A DNA stretch of 18,536 bases from Methylacidiphilum caldifontis. Lineage in GTDB: Bacteria > Verrucomicrobiota > Verrucomicrobiia > Methylacidiphilales > CAMAQI01. The position numbers and the translations under genes are program-made. The notes below the pieces were generated by a model. It was given only the letters and a program-made list of their open reading frames with translations. It did not search any database and was not told where the DNA came from. Within the stretch, counting starts at the first letter, position 1, and each line of letters starts with the position of its first letter. Shown here one piece after another: positions 1-7,243 of the stretch. Where the stretch lies: the NCBI GenBank assembly GCA_945860255.1, contig CAMAQI010000032.1, forward strand, positions 1-18,536. Reading direction: 5' to 3'.

Positions 1-356
1 CGAACGCTTTGAACCGCCCAATGTTCTTTATGAATCGTGCTCAGAATAAAGAGTTGATACTTCTGATCGCGACAGTAATTCAAAAAATCAAGAGCATGGG
101 GAAGGAATGTGATATTCTCTTGGAGAAGTTTAAAGGAGGTATGATAATGATGATCGAGTTCCACCATCGTCGCTTCGGGAAGATAAATCTTATAAAAATC
201 CGGAAACGGAAGAAAGAATTTCTCACGAAACTCACTCTCCGACATCCCCGGTTTTCCGTATTGTTTAAAAATCTCGTTGGTCGCTTCGAGTACCGGTTTA
301 AAATCATCAACAAGTGTTCCGGACCAATCCAAGATAATGTTTTTAATCGGTCTCAT
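1..356 (-). CDS. HAD-superfamily hydrolase, N-terminal part (runs off window)
   Basis: This is the first 118 codons of a HAD-like hydrolase whose 3' end lies beyond base 1. Reading from the ATG at 356-354 gives MRPIKNIILDWSGTLVDD, which holds HAD motif I with the presumed nucleophile Asp10. A helical cap-like stretch follows, and around residue 105 there is LFILST, which looks like motif II (hydrophobic strand then Ser/Thr). Most HAD phosphatases read DxDxT in motif I. Here the second Asp, the usual general acid/base, is Ser12, so the reaction may differ from simple phosphate ester hydrolysis; phosphonatase-type HADs, which read DWAGT, are one comparison. The start lies inside the last codons of the upstream RDD gene (14-nt overlap), which suggests translational coupling. 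The substrate cannot be told. HAD membership is fairly sure, finer assignment is not. Confidence 0.8.
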   Translation of the reverse strand, partial: MRPIKNIILDWSGTLVDDFKPVLEATNEIFKQYGKPGMSESEFREKFFLPFPDFYKIYLPEATMVELDHHYHTSFKLLQENITFLPHALDFLNYCRDQKYQLFILSTIHKEHWAVQSV

Positions 357-1077
357 TTTCCTCTTTCTCCTTCGGGGGAAGCCCTTTCACCACTCGTGTT
401 TGAACGAGCCAATCGTGTAAGGAGCGTAGGCCTGGATTAAAAATGGCGATCCAGTATCCAACCCAAAAAAATTGTAACGAAATCACGGAAGCGACGGCCC
501 TCATCCATCCCCGACGACGCGTCAACGCTCTTCCCTCAGCATCCACCACTCGAATCCCCATGATCTTCTTTCCTAAGGTCTGCAGCGGACGTCCTAAAAA
601 CCAGCCAAAATAAAGAATGTGAGCCCCCTCCATAATCAACTTCATATAGATGCTCAATTCAGCATAAACTGGACTTTGAAATCGTTGCAACATCTCATCA
701 AATGAGGTGACCGGTTGTTGAAAAATATCGAAATCTCCCCAAACAACAATCATCGCAATCGAAACCGCCAATGTGAGCAAGAGATAATCGATGAAAAAAG
801 CGATAAAACGGGAGATAAAAGTCGCTTGAAGAAACTCCTCCGTAGAGGAAAGCTCCAGAAGCTCCGGATAGGATTCCCAGATCGACCAATCCCCCACCTC
901 TTTACGAACCCACGTCCCATTTCCTGCACGATCCTCTGCCACCCAATCTTTAAGCTCCTTTAACGTCACAGGGCCGTACTCATCACGATCCTCTCCTCGA
1001 ATCCAATAGTGGCTCTCAGAGGGCTTGGGAATAGGGGGTGGAAGGGAATCGTTCACTACGGTTGAATCTCTTTCCAC
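343..1077 (-). CDS. GYF_2-RDD fusion membrane protein
   Basis: The protein has 244 residues in two modules. Residues about 23-75 (HYWIRGEDRDEYGPVTLKEL onward, with several Trp) look like a GYF_2 domain, a small module thought to bind proline-rich peptides. Residues about 86-230 are an RDD domain: Arg90 and Asp97 in the first membrane helix (SRFIAFFIDYLLL), further helices near 147-162 and 196-213, and the closing RSLHDWLVQTRVV. RDD proteins are poorly characterised inner-membrane proteins, some linked to ion transport. The start used is GTG at 1077, which overlaps argA by 22 nt. A second in-frame GTG at 1056 forms TAGTG with the argA stop and is an alternative. The gene sits between argA and the HAD gene in an overlapping operon. 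Function is unknown; fold assignment is confident. Confidence 0.85.
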   Translation of the reverse strand: MERDSTVVNDSLPPPIPKPSESHYWIRGEDRDEYGPVTLKELKDWVAEDRAGNGTWVRKEVGDWSIWESYPELLELSSTEEFLQATFISRFIAFFIDYLLLTLAVSIAMIVVWGDFDIFQQPVTSFDEMLQRFQSPVYAELSIYMKLIMEGAHILYFGWFLGRPLQTLGKKIMGIRVVDAEGRALTRRRGWMRAVASVISLQFFWVGYWIAIFNPGLRSLHDWLVQTRVVKGLPPKEKEENETD

Positions 1078-2336
1078 AAAATTTTGGAGTTTCGTCCACT
1101 TTGATCAAATTTCTCACGACGGATCGCTGGCAGATAATCGGAAGGAACCTCTTTGAATCCCCCCTTTTGCGAAAAATAATTAAAGGCCTGTGTCGAAAGA
1201 GCAAAGAGCGCTTTCAATCCTTTTTCCCGTGCCAATGTATCTAAGAACCGCATCAGTTTCCCACCGATCCCTTGATTTTCATTGTTCGAGGAAACAAAGA
1301 GACAGGCCATCTCTCCTACCTGTTGCTCAGGATAGGTATGAATCGCCACACAACCGACAATGGTTCGATCGGTTTCAAAAACATAGTAGTCATCGATCTG
1401 AGCGAGAATACTTTGTCTTGTTCGCTTCACTAACTCCTCGGCTTGAACCGAGTTTCGAATCAAGGTTTGAATCGCGCGAACATCTTTCTTCTTGGCTTGT
1501 CGAATCGCCTGATACTCGTTGGCATAAATCATCGTCCCTACCCCTTCGGCAGAGAAGACCTCAGAAAGTAAAGCCTCATCGATACGCCCATCAATCAAAT
1601 GGGATCGACTGACCCCGTTCATACAGGCCTTCACACAATGCTCGAACTTCAGTGACAACTCGAGCGGGAGCTCGGATCGTTTTTTCTTCAGGTAATCTTC
1701 AGCCTCTGAGACCGAGAGTTGCATCAGCTTCTTCCCGTTCGAAATTCCTGCGTACTCACTGATATAAATCAATTTATTCGCCTTTAAAACCTCGGCGACC
1801 TTTTGCGCCACTCCATCGGAATTCACTCGATAGGTCTTTCCATCTCCATCAAAGCCCAAAGGAGGGATCACCGGGACAATATCTTTCTCTAAAAGCTGAT
1901 GAAGAAATCCAACATCCACACGCTCCACTCGTCCGGTATACTGATGATTTACTCCTTGAACGATTCCGTAAGGATGGGCGATGACCGCATTGGTACAACA
2001 GGCTCGTATATCGGAGGAGGAAAGTCCTTCGAGAATTTCATGCGTGACTCGATTTGCCGCAGTCATCGAGACATTTAAAGTCTCCTCATCGGTCACTCCA
2101 ATTCCATGATGATTTGAAATCGTAACCCCCGTCTTTTGGGCAAGCTCTTTGACTTGATGGCCGGCTCCATGAACCAGAACCAGATGGATATTAAGACTCC
2201 TTAAAACAGCAAGATCCAGAAGGATATTCGGGAAGTTTTCATGAGCGATAATGGAGCCGTCCATTGCGACGACAAAAATCTTTTCTCGGAACCGAGGGAC
2301 ATAAGTTAAAATTCCCCGTAAATCTGCTACGCTCAT
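1056..2336 (-). CDS. argA: Amino-acid N-acetyltransferase (N-acetylglutamate synthase)
   Basis: ArgA transfers acetyl from acetyl-CoA to glutamate, the first step of arginine synthesis. The 426-residue protein has the classical two-domain layout and is close to the roughly 440 residues of the E. coli enzyme. An N-terminal amino-acid-kinase-like domain includes LVLVHGAG near residues 53-59 and a stretch around VIPPLGFDGDGKTYRVNSDG. It is followed by a C-terminal GNAT domain with the acetyl-CoA loop NENQGIGGKL. In the classical enzyme the kinase-like domain is where arginine binds for feedback inhibition; that is family knowledge. The gene is the first of an overlapping operon with the GYF-RDD and HAD genes. 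No Shine-Dalgarno precedes the ATG; instead TAGAAT lies 5 nt upstream (see promoter entry). Other arg genes are not in the window. Confidence 0.95.
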   Translation of the reverse strand: MSVADLRGILTYVPRFREKIFVVAMDGSIIAHENFPNILLDLAVLRSLNIHLVLVHGAGHQVKELAQKTGVTISNHHGIGVTDEETLNVSMTAANRVTHEILEGLSSSDIRACCTNAVIAHPYGIVQGVNHQYTGRVERVDVGFLHQLLEKDIVPVIPPLGFDGDGKTYRVNSDGVAQKVAEVLKANKLIYISEYAGISNGKKLMQLSVSEAEDYLKKKRSELPLELSLKFEHCVKACMNGVSRSHLIDGRIDEALLSEVFSAEGVGTMIYANEYQAIRQAKKKDVRAIQTLIRNSVQAEELVKRTRQSILAQIDDYYVFETDRTIVGCVAIHTYPEQQVGEMACLFVSSNNENQGIGGKLMRFLDTLAREKGLKALFALSTQAFNYFSQKGGFKEVPSDYLPAIRREKFDQSGRNSKILWKEIQP

Positions 2337-2341
2337 ATGCT

Positions 2342-2347
2342 ATTCTA
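2342..2347 (-). promoter_or_regulatory. Putative -10 element just upstream of argA
   Basis: On the minus strand TAGAAT (5 of 6 match to TATAAT) ends 5 nt before the argA ATG, and no Shine-Dalgarno lies between. If this is the -10 box, transcription would begin at or within a few bases of the start codon. No convincing -35 is seen at 16-18 nt, so the call is weak. Confidence 0.3.
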
Positions 2348-2472
2348 GCTAACAAAATCCGCTATTGGTGCAATGCGAATTTTAAACCCGACGAGACTCC
2401 ACTCCAAAACCGGAACAGATCAAGGGAACAGTGAGCAATCGTATGGGGTCTCCTATTAGTATTAAAAGAATC

Positions 2473-2495
2473 TCACACGAAGCAAAAACACAAAG
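2473..2495 (+). repeat. CACAAAG-type intergenic repeat, copy 1
   Basis: The copy begins TCACACGAAGC and continues AAAAACACAAAG. It matches the copies at 15190-15225 (TCACACAAAGC) and, in reverse, at 18036-18059 (TCACACGAAGC). It lies in a noncoding spacer. Confidence 0.55.
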
Positions 2496-2572
2496 CTAAA
2501 ATCAAGCCACTCTTGATCAAAAAATAGCGGGAGCCTATTTCATTCAATAAGAGTCGACTCGGAGCAAAGTTT

Positions 2573-2599
2573 AATTAATTTCATGGGATGAAATTAATT
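2573..2599. repeat. Perfect 12-bp inverted repeat centred on a start codon
   Basis: AATTAATTTCAT (2573-2584), GGG, then ATGAAATTAATT (2588-2599) form a perfect inverted repeat with a 3-nt spacer. The right arm begins with the ATG of the DUF4197 gene. As RNA it would be a 12-bp hairpin with the start codon paired in the stem; as DNA it is a dyad that a dimeric regulator could bind. The symmetry is directly visible; its function is inference. Confidence 0.75.
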
Positions 2600-3355
2600 T
2601 CCACTTTTATTTCTCTCAGTTCCACAGTAATCCTTCTCTTCCTGAGTTATGGAGCCGCTCAAGGCCAACCACAGGGTGCCAATAAAAATTCAACCACCCC
2701 TCTCAGTTCCGTCATGAAAATAGCAGGGGCTCTCCCGCAAGATCAGATTGCCAACGGACTCAAAGAGGCTCTTGCACTGGGAATCCAACAGGCCGCTGGA
2801 AAACTCGGAAAAAGCGACGGTTTTCTGAACGATCCTCAAGTGAAAATTCCGCTCCCGGAAAGTATTAAAAAAATTGAATCCGCCCTCCGCCTGATGGGAC
2901 AAGGAAAAATCGCCGATCAATTCACAACCGCCATGAACCGGGCTGCTGAACAGGCGGTTCCTGAAACAATTGCTGTTCTGGGGGAGGCCGTAAAAAAAAT
3001 GACACTCACCGATGCGCAATCGATTCTTTCCGGTTCGAATAATGCCGCCACCGATTACTTTCGTCGCACGAGTGATGCCGCCCTTCAAAGTCGAATTCTT
3101 CCTATCGTTCAATCGGCGACCGCTAAAGCAGGGGTCACTCAATCGTACAAACTCTTGACGGATAAGTTAGGGTCAGGACTTGTGAACAAAAAACTTCTCG
3201 ATCAGCAAGCACTCGATATCGACAGTTACATCACCCGCAAAGCCCTCGATGGTCTCTATCTCAAAATCTCCGAACAAGAAAAGTTGATCCGCGAGAACCC
3301 CACGGCAAGAACCACAGACCTCCTCCAAAAAGTATTTGGCTCCGTTAAAAAATAA
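2588..3355 (+). CDS. DUF4197 family exported protein
   Basis: The protein has 255 residues. Residues about 1-26 form a signal peptide: a Lys near the start, a long hydrophobic run (STVILLFLS), then small residues at AAQGQ. The mature part is helical and carries the pattern of the DUF4197 family: FLNDPQVKIPLPESI, then ALRLMGQGKIADQFTTAMNR, AAEQAVPETI, ILSGSNNAATDYFRR and a C-terminal helix near GLVNKKLLDQQALDIDSYIT. The family is periplasmic in Gram-negative bacteria and has no established function. No clear Shine-Dalgarno is present; the ATG is embedded in the inverted repeat at 2573-2599. The gene stands alone, divergent from argA and convergent with trpE. Confidence 0.88.
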   Translation: MKLISTFISLSSTVILLFLSYGAAQGQPQGANKNSTTPLSSVMKIAGALPQDQIANGLKEALALGIQQAAGKLGKSDGFLNDPQVKIPLPESIKKIESALRLMGQGKIADQFTTAMNRAAEQAVPETIAVLGEAVKKMTLTDAQSILSGSNNAATDYFRRTSDAALQSRILPIVQSATAKAGVTQSYKLLTDKLGSGLVNKKLLDQQALDIDSYITRKALDGLYLKISEQEKLIRENPTARTTDLLQKVFGSVKK

Positions 3356-3377
3356 GGAAAGCGGTTAACTTAAAAAG

Positions 3378-3442
3378 AGTGAATTTAGCCGCAAAAGAAC
3401 GCAAAGAACACAAAATAAAAAGCGGCCTTAAAAATCTTCACT
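3378..3442. repeat. Imperfect inverted repeat enclosing a CGCAAAG-type repeat
   Basis: AGTGAA (3378-3383) pairs with TTCACT (3437-3442), and GCCGC (3388-3392) with GCGGC (3422-3426), with an uneven AT-rich internal bulge. The loop is purine-rich and contains CGCAAAGAACACAAAA, related to the dispersed CACAAAG-type repeats. It lies between the convergent DUF4197 and trpE genes. It may be a 3' structure of the DUF4197 transcript. Confidence 0.5.
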
Positions 3443-3450
3443 TCTGCATT

Positions 3451-3483
3451 AGATTTAACTTAAGTTTAAAATCTTTTCTTTTT
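3451..3483 (+). terminator. Possible terminator after the DUF4197 gene
   Basis: AGATTTAACTT (3451-3461) and AAGTTTAAAATCT (3462-3474) form an AT-rich stem centred on CTTAAG, with a 2-nt bulge, followed by TTTCTTTTT. The T-rich tail fits an intrinsic terminator on the plus strand, but the stem is weak because it is almost all A-T. Confidence 0.4.
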
Positions 3484-3518
3484 GGAGTTCTTTCTTCACC
3501 TAAAAGGGGAGAAGACTT

Positions 3519-5012
3519 TTAGACAGAATTCCGAATTGTTTTCGCAACCGCTAACGACTTGATCGCTGCTTTTGCTTTGTTGACACTCTCTTGATACTCA
3601 CCCATTGGAGTCGAGTCAGCGACTAGTCCCCCACCGGCCTGAACGTAGGCCTTCCCTCCCTTGAGAAGAGCGGTTCGCAAGGCAATACAGGAATCTAAAT
3701 TTCCAGAAAACCCAAAATAACCGACTGCCCCAGCATAGGAGCCGCGACAGGTCGGTTCCTGCTCCGCAATAATCTGCATCGCACGAATTTTAGGAGAGCC
3801 TGAGACGGTTCCTGCCGGGAAGGTCGCCCGCATGACATCGTAAGCATTTTTCTGGGGATCTAATTTTCCAATCACATTGGAGACAATATGCATCACGTGA
3901 GAATAGCGTTCGATCGTCATAAAATCGGTAACTTGAACCGATTCATACTGACAGACTCGTCCCACATCATTTCTCGCTAAATCAACAAGCATCACATGCT
4001 CCGCTCGCTCTTTGGGATCGGCGAGAAGTTCCTGCGCAAAGGCCTCATCCTTTTCAACCGTCCCCCCCCGAGGACGGGTTCCAGCAATCGGACGAATCGT
4101 CACGACCCCATTCTCACATCGCGCATGAACCTCCGGAGAGGCCCCGACCAATGAGTAGCCATCGTACTGGAGACAAAACATATAAGGGGAAGGGTTCACG
4201 GTCCGCAGAGCACGATATAAATCTAACGGTTTACCGGAAAAGGGAACCTCAAAACGTTGCGAAGGAACAACCTGAAAAATATCTCCCGCCTTAATATATT
4301 CCTGCATCTCCGTCGCCATTTGCAAATAGCGCTCTTGGGTCATATTCACGGTCGGAGTCAGCTCCGCGGTGAACGTTGCTGGATGAACCTCGAAAAGAGT
4401 CGGAACCATCGGCTTCAAAAGCATCGCAATCATTTTCTCGATCTTCTGAACGGCCTCTTGATAGGCTTTTTCAGAGTCCCCCTCGATATAGGCATTCGCC
4501 ACGAGTAGAATCTTTCGCGTTTGATGATCGAAAATATACAAAGTATCGCTCAATCCAAAGACAGCATCGGGCAATTGAAGGTCATCCCCCTTGGCACGGG
4601 GAACGGTAGGCTCGAAATAAGTGGTACATTCGTAAGTCATATACCCCACAGCTCCCCCTGAAAATAAAGGAAGATCTCCATGGGATACCGGGCGATATTG
4701 AGACATGATCTCTTGGAGTTCCGTCAACGGATCGCGATCGGAATCAAACTCCCGAACCCCTGCGGAATCAACAAATCGATAATGCCCACGGGATGCGCTC
4801 AAAACCCAAGAGGGATTCGCCCCTAAAAAGGAGTAACGGGAAAACTTCCCCCCCTTTTCAGCAGACTCTAATAAAAAAGCGTTCTGCTCTTTCTCAAGCC
4901 TTGAGAAAAGGGTGAGCGGCGTCTCTAAATCAGCGACGATTTCACGATACACGGGAATCAAATTCCCTTGAGAACTCAGCCCTTTAAAGGCTTCTAACGA
5001 AGGATATAACAT
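3519..5012 (-). CDS. trpE: Anthranilate synthase component I
   Basis: TrpE uses chorismate and ammonia (from the TrpG glutaminase) to make anthranilate, the committed step to tryptophan. The 497-residue length is normal. The N-terminal domain has LLES at residues 47-50, the motif that in this family belongs to the tryptophan feedback site. The C-terminal chorismate-binding domain has GASPEVHARCENGVVTIRPI, IAGTRPRGG, ERAEHVMLVDLARNDVGRVC, AGTVSGSPKIRAM and GAVGYFGFSGNLDSCIALR. A Shine-Dalgarno AAGGA sits 4 nt before the ATG. The gene is 18 nt downstream of frr and last in the cluster; no trpG follows in the window. The coding strand contains a G8 run (4062-4069) and a G7 run (4848-4854), possible slippage sites. 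Confidence 0.96.
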   Translation of the reverse strand: MLYPSLEAFKGLSSQGNLIPVYREIVADLETPLTLFSRLEKEQNAFLLESAEKGGKFSRYSFLGANPSWVLSASRGHYRFVDSAGVREFDSDRDPLTELQEIMSQYRPVSHGDLPLFSGGAVGYMTYECTTYFEPTVPRAKGDDLQLPDAVFGLSDTLYIFDHQTRKILLVANAYIEGDSEKAYQEAVQKIEKMIAMLLKPMVPTLFEVHPATFTAELTPTVNMTQERYLQMATEMQEYIKAGDIFQVVPSQRFEVPFSGKPLDLYRALRTVNPSPYMFCLQYDGYSLVGASPEVHARCENGVVTIRPIAGTRPRGGTVEKDEAFAQELLADPKERAEHVMLVDLARNDVGRVCQYESVQVTDFMTIERYSHVMHIVSNVIGKLDPQKNAYDVMRATFPAGTVSGSPKIRAMQIIAEQEPTCRGSYAGAVGYFGFSGNLDSCIALRTALLKGGKAYVQAGGGLVADSTPMGEYQESVNKAKAAIKSLAVAKTIRNSV

Positions 5013-5030
5013 CTCGTCCTTGAATGGTCG

Positions 5031-5591
5031 CTAAACCTTCATCAAATCTGCTTCTTTAGAAACCATCAATTTTTCAATTTCAGCAATATAATGATCGGTC
5101 AACTTTTGAACCTCTTTTTCAGAGCGTTCCGCATCATCTTCGGTAATCTCACCTGCCTTTTGGATTCGTTTCACCTCATCCATGGCGAGACGCCGACTGG
5201 TGCGAATCCCCACTCTTCCCTCTTCACAGATTTTTTTAACAGTCTTCACAAGATCGTGACGACGCTCCTCAGAAAGCGAAGGGATCGGAAGTCGAATCAT
5301 CTTTCCATCAATCATCGGCATTAAGCCGATGCGGGAATCCTCGATCGCTTTACGGATCGGTTCAACGTTTGCAGTGTCCCAAGGTTGAATGAGAATCATT
5401 CGTGGATCTGGAGTCGTAATCGCAGCAACCTCCTTCATCGTCATTGTGACACCATAAGCATCAACACGAAGGTGACTGACGAGATCCGGCGAGGCCTTTC
5501 CGGTACGAATTGAGGCGAACTCATTTTTCGTTGAGGCGACCGTTTTCTCCATTTTCTCTTCCACTTCCATCAAGATTTCATCGAGTGACAT
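5031..5591 (-). CDS. frr: Ribosome recycling factor
   Basis: RRF works with EF-G to split the post-termination ribosome. The protein has 186 residues, the usual length. It shows the family landmarks: helical N-terminus, then ASIRTGKASPDLVSHLRVDA, YGVTMTMKEVAAITTPDPR, MILIQPWD, IRLPIPSLSEERRHDLVK and the C-terminal helix with GIRTSRRLAMDEVKRIQKAG. AAAGG lies about 9 nt before the ATG as a Shine-Dalgarno. It follows pyrH by 27 nt; pyrH-frr adjacency is very common in bacteria, here without rpsB-tsf in front, and with trpE behind. Confidence 0.97.
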   Translation of the reverse strand: MSLDEILMEVEEKMEKTVASTKNEFASIRTGKASPDLVSHLRVDAYGVTMTMKEVAAITTPDPRMILIQPWDTANVEPIRKAIEDSRIGLMPMIDGKMIRLPIPSLSEERRHDLVKTVKKICEEGRVGIRTSRRLAMDEVKRIQKAGEITEDDAERSEKEVQKLTDHYIAEIEKLMVSKEADLMKV

Positions 5592-5618
5592 AACTTTTAA
5601 CCTTTAAACTTTTTAAGA

Positions 5619-6359
5619 TTATTCTTTATCTGAAACCAGTGTCCCCACCAATTTCCCCATCACAACATCTTTTAAATTGCTCGACTTAAACATATCAAAA
5701 ACAACAATCGGAACGTGATTATCCATACAGAGAGAGAAAGCGGTTGAATCCATCACTGCTAAACGATTTTTTAAGGCCTCTAAATAAGTGATCTTCGTGT
5801 AGCGCTTGGCTTTCGGGTTTTTCTTCGGATCACTATCATAAATTCCATCGACCTTCGTTGCCTTGAGAATGACATCGGCCCCGATTTCACTGGCTCGCAG
5901 GGCGGCAGTCGTATCCGTGGAGAAAAAAGGATTTCCGGTCCCTGCAACGAAAATGACGACCCGATTCTTTTCCAAGTGACGCATCGCACGGCGGCGGATG
6001 AACGGCTCGGCAACATTTTTAATTTCAATCGCGGTTTGGACCCGAGTGATCACATCGATCTTTTCTAAGGCATCTTGAAGCGCCAAACCGTTGATAATCG
6101 TCGCCAGCATCCCCATATAATCGGCAGTCGTTCGATCCATTCCAGCATGACTTGCTGTAAGACCCCTCCAGATATTCCCCCCGCCAATGACAACCGCAAC
6201 TTCAAGTCCGAGTTGATGAATCTCTTTAATTTGACGGGCAATCACCGAGGTATACTCGGCACTGATGACCTCCCCATTTCCTCCGAGGACTTCACCACTG
6301 AGTTTGAGGAGAATACGACGATAGATCGGCTTTGAGGGAGTAGAGGATTTACGCTTCAT
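5619..6359 (-). CDS. pyrH: UMP kinase
   Basis: PyrH phosphorylates UMP to UDP with ATP, a step of pyrimidine nucleotide synthesis in the cytoplasm. From the ATG at 6359 the protein has 246 residues, typical of the hexameric bacterial enzyme. Motifs include RRILLKLSGEVLGG (phosphate-binding start), VAVVIGGGNIWRG, DYMGMLATIINGLALQDALE, VFVAGTGNPFFSTDTTAALR-like text (exactly IFVAGTGNPFFSTDTTAALR) and ILKATKVDGIYDSDPKKNP. A longer frame from TTG at 6398 is possible, but that TTG is the first triplet of a TTGACA -35 box, so the ATG is preferred. It is first in the pyrH-frr-trpE cluster and divergent from the TPR gene. Confidence 0.96.
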   Translation of the reverse strand: MKRKSSTPSKPIYRRILLKLSGEVLGGNGEVISAEYTSVIARQIKEIHQLGLEVAVVIGGGNIWRGLTASHAGMDRTTADYMGMLATIINGLALQDALEKIDVITRVQTAIEIKNVAEPFIRRRAMRHLEKNRVVIFVAGTGNPFFSTDTTAALRASEIGADVILKATKVDGIYDSDPKKNPKAKRYTKITYLEALKNRLAVMDSTAFSLCMDNHVPIVVFDMFKSSNLKDVVMGKLVGTLVSDKE

Positions 6360-6370
6360 TTGAGTGCAAA

Positions 6371-6398
6371 ATCTTGGGGACGAGGCAATCGCTGTCAA
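6371..6398 (-). promoter_or_regulatory. Putative promoter of pyrH-frr-trpE
   Basis: On the minus strand a perfect -35 TTGACA (6398-6393) is followed after 16 nt by CAAGAT (6376-6371) as a weak -10, which ends 11 nt before the pyrH ATG. Transcription would start only a few bases before the ATG, and no Shine-Dalgarno is seen there. The -35 is convincing, the -10 is not. Confidence 0.5.
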
Positions 6399-6445
6399 CC
6401 TTTAAAAAAACGATTTTTCAAGGTCGCCAAATTAAATTCTTATGT

Positions 6446-6451
6446 TAGAAT
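6446..6451 (+). promoter_or_regulatory. Putative -10 element of the TPR gene
   Basis: TAGAAT (5 of 6 match to TATAAT) ends 6 nt before the ATG of the TPR gene, with no Shine-Dalgarno between, the same arrangement as at argA. No clear -35 is present at the right distance. Confidence 0.3.
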
Positions 6452-6457
6452 CGGTCT

Positions 6458-7207
6458 ATGCGATTCACTCACTCCTTATTTTGCCTCAGTTTACTCTTAC
6501 TTTTAGTCGTTGCTCAGGAGCCTGCACCCGCTCCTTCTCCCGATCTTCCTTTTTATAAAAAGCTGGCGGAAGCGAACAAAGCAACAATCGAGAAAAACTT
6601 TACCAAAGCCCTTGCCCTCCTTGAAGAGGCTGAAAAACTAAAACCAAATACCGTTGAAGCCTCCTCGCTCAAGGGAAGCATCTATCTCGGACAAAAAGAA
6701 TTTGAAAAAGCTCATGAAATCTTCCTCAAAAATGCAACACTTCTTCCGGATAATATTGGAGCTCAATATAATCTTGCCGAATCTGAATTTGTAAAAGGAG
6801 ATCTCTCTGCCGCCCGTGAAAAATTGAGTAAATTATTGGAAATCGTTAAGGCAACGCCTAAAGATAAAATGAATACTCTTCCTTGGGGGGATGCGACTGC
6901 TGACTTTTTTACTTATAAGATTTATTTAACTTATATTTTTGAGGGCAATCTCATCGAAGGCAAAAAGATGCTCGATAAATTTGATCCTTATGCAATCACT
7001 CCTCTCTACTACTTCGGCTGCTCTGCGATGGAGTTCGGAAATAAAAACAACATCAAAGCACTCGAGTGGATCGGGTCGGCTGCCAAAATTTACAACCCCC
7101 TCCTGATTGACCTTTTTAGTAACGCTATGTTTGATAAGGGATGGATTCGAAAAGGGGCCAAACCAGGGGAAATTACCACAGACATCGCTCCGGCGGATAA
7201 AAAATAA
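6458..7207 (+). CDS. Secreted tetratricopeptide repeat protein
   Basis: The protein has 249 residues. Residues 1-19 look like a signal peptide (CLSLLLLLVVA, cleavage before Gln20), followed by a Pro/Ala-rich linker EPAPAPSPD. From about residue 33 there are roughly three TPR-like helix pairs: NKATIEKNFTKALALLEEAE, VEASSLKGSIYLGQKEFEKA and IGAQYNLAESEFVKGDLSAA, each with the small-residue and aromatic pattern of TPR units. The C-terminal half has no recognisable domain. TPRs mediate protein-protein contacts; the protein probably acts in the periplasm or at the envelope. It is divergent from pyrH and 36 nt ahead of the HDOD gene on the same strand. The partner is unknown. Confidence 0.8.
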   Translation: MRFTHSLFCLSLLLLLVVAQEPAPAPSPDLPFYKKLAEANKATIEKNFTKALALLEEAEKLKPNTVEASSLKGSIYLGQKEFEKAHEIFLKNATLLPDNIGAQYNLAESEFVKGDLSAAREKLSKLLEIVKATPKDKMNTLPWGDATADFFTYKIYLTYIFEGNLIEGKKMLDKFDPYAITPLYYFGCSAMEFGNKNNIKALEWIGSAAKIYNPLLIDLFSNAMFDKGWIRKGAKPGEITTDIAPADKK

Positions 7208-7243
7208 TCTTTTTTTATAAAAAAAGACATTTATCCTCTCTTC

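Larger units (their letters stand above)
2337..2587. other. Divergent spacer between argA and the DUF4197 gene
   Basis: This 251-bp spacer separates two divergently transcribed genes, so it should hold both promoters. It contains a CACAAAG-type repeat copy (2473-2495), a small hairpin ATCAAG-CCACT-CTTGAT (2501-2517) and the start-codon inverted repeat (2573-2599). I see no coding signal in it. Confidence 0.6.

Noticed and set aside
3500..3522. CTAAAAG/CTTTTAG stem at the trpE stop as a terminator
   Set aside because: The stem is short and AT-rich, overlaps the stop codon and has no T run in the minus direction.
6360..6398. N-terminal extension of PyrH from TTG at 6398
   Set aside because: The TTG is the start of a perfect TTGACA promoter box, the extra 13 residues have no family match, and an ATG follows at the expected place.
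6448..6466. GAATCG-CGATTC hairpin with the TPR gene ATG in its loop
   Set aside because: Only 6 bp with a 7-nt loop; could easily be chance, unlike the 12-bp case at 2573-2599.
7208..7243. T7-ATA-A7 sequence after the TPR gene as a terminator
   Set aside because: It is pure A-T with no GC stem, so it would not form a stable terminator hairpin.
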